Origin: Hyphomicrobiales bacterium
GTDB taxonomy: Bacteria > Pseudomonadota > Alphaproteobacteria > Rhizobiales > Methyloligellaceae
DNA length: 64,000 nucleotides
Assembly (NCBI GenBank): GCA_021775595.1
Contig: JAJFHN010000010.1
Span: forward strand, 62,001 to 126,000
Direction: 5' to 3'
Positions 60,732-64,000 of the stretch are shown here, piece by piece; position 1 is the stretch's first letter, and each line of letters starts with the position of its first letter. The position numbers were made by a program, and so were the translations under genes. The notes under the pieces were generated by a model. The model did no database searches and was not told the origin of the DNA. It was given only the letters and a program-made list of their open reading frames with translations.

Positions 60732-61433
60732 TTGGCGTTAAAAACAAGAAAGATGGCCTTAATGGCGCTTTTGGCTGTTTTGGCCATTTTGTTCATATCC
60801 AACCGTTTGGGATTGATCAGCACCTCGGGGCCGAGCTCACAGGGCGACAACCCATTCGCCTATTATGTTCTGGCACTCTCCTGGTCTCCCAGCTATTGCG
60901 CCAGCGAGGGGCGGGCCAAACGGGAGCGGCAGTGCAACGGCAAGCGGCTCTATGCTTTCGTGCTGCATGGCCTCTGGCCGCAATATGAAACGAAATGGCC
61001 GCAATTCTGTCGCACCGGAAAAAGCGCCTTTGTGCCTGAAAGCATCATTCAATCCATGCTGGATATTATGCCGTCGCGGCGGCTGATAATCCACCAATAC
61101 CGAAAACACGGAACGTGTTCTGGCCTCTCGCCAAAGGTCTATTTCGAAGCCGCCCGACGCCTGTTCGAATCCGTCAAAGTTCCGACGCGCTATTCCGGTT
61201 CACGCAATTTCATCAGCCTTCCGACAGAACAGATCAAGAGTGATTTCATCGCCGCGAACGACTGGCTGAGAGCGGACGGGATCGCGATTGCCTGCGGGCG
61301 CGGTCGCCGGCTGGATGAGGTGCGCATCTGTTTTTCCAAAGACCTGAGGCCGCGGGCCTGTGGCGCCAATGAGAGCCAGTCGGCGCTGTGCCGCCTGCCG
61401 CGGGTCGTACTGCCGCCTGTTCGCGGCCAATAA
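60732..61433 (+). CDS. Ribonuclease T2 family protein
   Basis: 233 residues from a TTG, or shorter from ATGs at 60753 or 60762. An N-terminal signal or anchor (MALLAVLAILFISNRLGL) precedes an RNase T2 fold with CAS I FVLHGLWPQ (His79) and CAS II IIHQYRKHGTC (His121, Gln122, His126); Gln takes the place of the usual catalytic Glu. Several cysteines suggest disulfides. It probably acts on RNA in the periplasm or outside the cell. Confidence 0.9.
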   Translation: MALKTRKMALMALLAVLAILFISNRLGLISTSGPSSQGDNPFAYYVLALSWSPSYCASEGRAKRERQCNGKRLYAFVLHGLWPQYETKWPQFCRTGKSAFVPESIIQSMLDIMPSRRLIIHQYRKHGTCSGLSPKVYFEAARRLFESVKVPTRYSGSRNFISLPTEQIKSDFIAANDWLRADGIAIACGRGRRLDEVRICFSKDLRPRACGANESQSALCRLPRVVLPPVRGQ

Positions 61434-61555
61434 CACACACGCGCGAGGAATGGAGAAACGCGTTGGGTCTTGCTCAAACCGCGCGCTCCTAGCATTCTTA
61501 AGCTCCAATCGCGACGTGCGCCGGCGCGATGCATAACCATGCGGGATAAGCGTCC

Positions 61556-62653
61556 ATGCGCGGCAGTACCCTAACGACAACCGTTTTGATTTTCATTGCG
61601 GCCGCCATGACCAGCCAGGTCGCGCGGGCGAAATCGGCGCAGGTCTTTAAGGTGTGGCAGGCGGCGTGTGACCACGGCGTGTGCGCGGCGGAAACCAAAT
61701 CGCTATCGGGCCAAACCTTACTGCGGATCAGCCGGTCAGCGAGCAGCGCAGCGCCATGGCACGTCTCGCTGCATGGGCTGGAGGGCCAGCTCGACAGGGA
61801 TACGCAAATCTCTTTCTGGCTCAACGGAACGCCAGCCGCCCGGCTTGAATCACCGGCCGCACTTCGGCTTATCGCGGGCAATCACTTCGTTGCTGATGAA
61901 AATGCGCTCGCCGCGCTGTTTCCTGGTTTGCGGGCGGGTCGGCGCCTGGCCGTCACCTACACACGCGCGCGCGGTGCGCGGCAAAGTCTCTCATTCTCGC
62001 TGAACGGACTCTCAAGCGCGCTGGCCTGGATCAGCGCTCAGCAACGGCGGTCAGGTTCGAAAGAGGCGGTGGGGGCGCCGGGCGCGCGCGGCCGGAAGCT
62101 GGCACAAGAGTCAACAGTGCAAGCGAGACAAAAAAAGATCGCCGATGCAAAATCGGCCCTGCCCGAGGCGATCGCGAAAACCCATGGCAGAGATGCCGAG
62201 TGCGACCTGCGTGAGCAGCAGCCAGACCTCTTTGCCAAGAGCATGGTGCGCGGCAAGCTCGACGCCGACAAGGTGCTGTTCATGCTGCCCTGCTTCGTTG
62301 GGGCCTACAACATGATCTTCCGGATCTATGTCTACGATGCGCGCTACCCGAACGATGTTCGGCCGGAATACTTTGCCTCCTATTCAGACCAGCGCGGTTG
62401 GTTTGGCAAAGCCAACTTGATCAATGCCGACTACGACCCAGAGAGCAAGACGATCACGGCCCGCGAGCTTGGGCGCGGACTTGGCGATTGCGGCAGCCTG
62501 TTGCGCTACCGCTGGACGGCGGACGGCCTGCGGCTCATCACATACCGTTACTGGGCAAAATGCGACGGCACGCATATGCCGAAGGATTGGCCTGTGATCT
62601 ACGAATATGAAAAGGATGGCCGCCCCGGCGCTGGCCGGCGTTCGCGTCGATGA
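61556..62653 (+). CDS. DUF1176 domain exported protein
   Basis: 365 residues. A signal peptide (TVLIFIAAAMTSQVARA) is followed by an N-terminal beta domain (FKVWQAACDHGVCAAETKS) and the DUF1176 C-terminal part with CDLREQQ, MLPCFVGAYNMIFRIYVYD, GLGDCGSLLRYRW and YWAKCDGT. Paired cysteines suggest disulfides. It carries a Lys/Ala-rich linker near residues 175-205. Function unknown; it is in the same direction as the RNase T2 gene. Confidence 0.85.
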   Translation: MRGSTLTTTVLIFIAAAMTSQVARAKSAQVFKVWQAACDHGVCAAETKSLSGQTLLRISRSASSAAPWHVSLHGLEGQLDRDTQISFWLNGTPAARLESPAALRLIAGNHFVADENALAALFPGLRAGRRLAVTYTRARGARQSLSFSLNGLSSALAWISAQQRRSGSKEAVGAPGARGRKLAQESTVQARQKKIADAKSALPEAIAKTHGRDAECDLREQQPDLFAKSMVRGKLDADKVLFMLPCFVGAYNMIFRIYVYDARYPNDVRPEYFASYSDQRGWFGKANLINADYDPESKTITARELGRGLGDCGSLLRYRWTADGLRLITYRYWAKCDGTHMPKDWPVIYEYEKDGRPGAGRRSRR

Positions 62654-63162
62654 GCGCGCGCATTTCGCCGTGGATCATTTTGTGGATAAGCTGTTGATAA
62701 TCCAATATGGCGCTGGCGTTGTTATATTTTTGCCGCCCCTGCCCCGATGCCCGGCTGTGCATTAACTGGCCGGGCCAGGCATTTTCCCGCCGCCGCAATG
62801 GCCCGCAAACGCGCGTTTTCACGCGATTGCGGGCGCACCATTGAGGTGGGCTTGGCCACTGCCTGCAGGCGCTTGGACCATCGCAGGTCCAATGCGTTTG
62901 CATTCAGATCTTGATGTGATGAAAAAAACTCGCCTGCTTCAGCGAAAATTCAGCGGAAAACGGTTGAATTCCGAACTCAAACACCACATGTCTACGCAGT
63001 CATAACGACGAATCAAGGGAAGCCGCAGCGCCGGCCCCCGGACATGGCGATCAAGGGCCAGATTACGAGACGTGCGTACGCAGTACATGGTCTCACGTCT
63101 TCTACGCCTGGTTCCCTCCGGCAAGACCGCCTACGCAGTCCGACCGCCAAGCGCTGACGGCT

Positions 63163-63184
63163 CCAGGGCAGTTACCTGCCCTGG
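63163..63184. repeat. Perfect 9-bp stem with TTAC loop
   Basis: ccagggcag at 63163-63171 pairs exactly with ctgccctgg at 63176-63184. It is not followed by a T-run on either strand, so it is either part of a structured RNA or a protein-binding palindrome. Confidence 0.6.
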
Positions 63185-63256
63185 GCAATTGGGTACAAGG
63201 GAATCTTGGGGAAATAAGGGCAATTAGTCACATTTGATTTGACAGCGTTCGAATCA

Positions 63257-63277
63257 GTCCAGCCGCATCGGCTGGAC
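63257..63277. repeat. Perfect 9-bp stem with three-base loop
   Basis: gtccagccg at 63257-63265 pairs with cggctggac at 63269-63277 around cat. It lies about 80 bases downstream of the stop of the minus-strand sorbosone-dehydrogenase-like gene and may help end that transcript. Confidence 0.5.
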
Positions 63278-63353
63278 ACCCCGTTTCCCGCCCTTTGCCG
63301 CGCACGCGGCGCCTGTAAAAAAACCAAGCCCGCCAGCTCCGCAGACCGACCGT

Positions 63354-64000
63354 CTATTCAGCGTCCGTGTGGACCACGCGCCAGATGACGCCCGAAAGGT
63401 CGTCAGAGACGTAAATGGTGCCATCGGGGGCTTCGACAACGTCAACGGGCCGTCCAACGACGTCCTCGTCCACCTCGAAGCCAGTTAAGAATGGCCGCTC
63501 TGTGATGTTGCCATCACCATCCCAGTGCAGCGAGACGACTTGATATCCCGATCTTGACGAGCGGTTCCAACTGCCGTGCTGGCTCACCAAAGCGGCGTTT
63601 TTGTAATCCGGTACTTTGGATGCTCGCAGAAACGCTAAACCGAGCGGTGCGGAATGGGCATCGAGGTTGTGGACGGGCTTGATGGCTTCACTGGCGCGGG
63701 CTTTGCCACGCTCGCCGAGATTGGGATCAGCGACATTGTCGCCATTAAAAAATGGCCAACCATAGAAGCCACCCTGTTTGATTTCATTGACCTCTTCGGG
63801 CGGGTTGTCGTCACCCAGCCAATCGCGGCCATTGTCGACGCCATACAGGCGGCCGGTATCGGGATGCCAATCAAAGCCGACCGTATTGCGCAGACCAGTC
63901 GCGTAAAGTTCCGGCTCCGAACCCGGCTTAAAGCGCACCATTGCGGCACGCCATGGATGGGCCTCGATGCAGACGTTGCAGGTTGAACCGATCGACACAT
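63354..64000 (-). CDS. Sorbosone-dehydrogenase-like beta-propeller protein (copy 2, partial)
   Basis: C-terminal 215 residues; the start lies beyond the right edge, since the frame reads ...VSIGSTCNVCIEAHPW, which is internal in copy 1. Shared blocks with copy 1 (29433-30638) include YATGLRNT-GFDWHP, PVHNL/PVYNL, ALVSQHGSWNR and the closing GRPVDVVEAPDGTIYVSDDLSGVIWRV. By eye more than half of the residues match. It keeps the same C-x2-C pair. Same predicted role, unproven. Confidence 0.85.
   Translation of the reverse strand, partial: VSIGSTCNVCIEAHPWRAAMVRFKPGSEPELYATGLRNTVGFDWHPDTGRLYGVDNGRDWLGDDNPPEEVNEIKQGGFYGWPFFNGDNVADPNLGERGKARASEAIKPVHNLDAHSAPLGLAFLRASKVPDYKNAALVSQHGSWNRSSRSGYQVVSLHWDGDGNITERPFLTGFEVDEDVVGRPVDVVEAPDGTIYVSDDLSGVIWRVVHTDAE

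Larger units (their letters stand above)
62654..63353. other. Gene-free region with DnaA-box-like repeats and hairpins
   Basis: No convincing gene in about 700 bases. Three directly repeated DnaA-box-like 9-mers start at 62669 (cgtggatca), 62681 (tgtggataa, perfect complement of TTATCCACA) and 62692 (tgttgataa), spaced 12 and 11 bases. The 8-mer tacgcagt occurs three times (near 62993, 63077 and 63132). Perfect hairpins are at 63163-63184 (ccagggcag/ctgccctgg, TTAC loop) and 63257-63277 (gtccagccg/cggctggac). On the minus strand a T-run near 63318 may end the neighbouring gene's transcript. Confidence 0.55.

Noticed and set aside
62654-63353. tmRNA, RNase P RNA or oriC
   Set aside because: No tag sequence, no conserved RNase P core and no usual origin neighbours; only DnaA-like boxes and hairpins remain, reported as a finding.

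Overview
The window reads as chromosomal DNA of an alphaproteobacterium, most likely of the Hyphomicrobiales (Rhizobiales) grade. This is inferred from gene content: a homocysteine methyltransferase split into two chains, an ArsR/methyltransferase (SahR-type) regulator ahead of metF, the yqeY-dnaG-rpoD block next to carA-carB-greA, a DnaG lacking most zinc ligands, ELM1-family proteins, a BA14K-like protein and DUF1176. The DNA is GC-rich, so long antisense shadow reading frames are common. I see no phage, insertion sequence, CRISPR array, integrase or toxin-antitoxin pair. It is mainly a core-genome region with several small accessory patches.

Layout. 1-3.9 kb: minus-strand methionine operon (sahR-metF-metH1-metH2) with a perfect 20-bp palindrome inside its promoter. 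4-9 kb: exported methyltransferase-fold protein, DUF4399 protein, EttA, a DsbA-like protein and an ELM1-family protein. 9-14.2 kb: S9 peptidase, TerB-like protein, an orphan exported protein, a CAT-anticodon tRNA, a SIMPL protein and arsenite methyltransferase ArsM. 14.3-24.4 kb: information-processing and nucleotide core: rpoD, dnaG, yqeY, then divergent carA, carB, greA. 24.4-34.4 kb: Lrp regulator, second ELM1 protein coupled to a 2OG-Fe(II) oxygenase, TrxB, MsrP, a sorbosone-dehydrogenase-like protein, an EF-G paralogue with altered GTPase motifs, an acetyltransferase and a hydrolase. 34.5-38.9 kb: RND efflux permease and adaptor. 39-43.7 kb: FMN-barrel protein, AraC regulator divergent from a DUF4383 membrane protein across a repeated operator, aspartate aminotransferase and a leucine-type dehydrogenase. 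44-48.4 kb: GT87-GT2-GtrA glycolipid operon, a two-helix membrane protein, a strong hairpin and a sulfotransferase. 48.4-51 kb: two tiny membrane proteins around an SRPBCC protein, then an orphan membrane protein. 51-55.3 kb: uvrB, then an MBL-SRPBCC-VOC set. 55.6-62.7 kb: mostly exported proteins (RlpA, BA14K-like, RNase T2, DUF1176) with a cold-shock protein, an M20 peptidase and an arsenosugar-type glycosyltransferase. 62.7-63.35 kb: about 700 bases without a gene, with DnaA-box-like repeats and hairpins. The right edge cuts a paralogue of the sorbosone-dehydrogenase-like gene.

Logic between genes. SahR probably senses S-adenosylhomocysteine and controls the methyl-recycling enzymes beside it. 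TrxB, MsrP and the DsbA-like protein all handle thiol or methionine oxidation. ArsM and a TIGR04283-type glycosyltransferase suggest arsenic methylation and possibly arsenosugar formation, although they are 46 kb apart. I found no convincing single new multi-gene system. The best leads are single-residue departures in EttA, EF-G2 and DnaG, the regulatory palindromes, the hairpin at 47.34 kb, the ELM1/2OG-oxygenase pair and the non-coding region near 63 kb.
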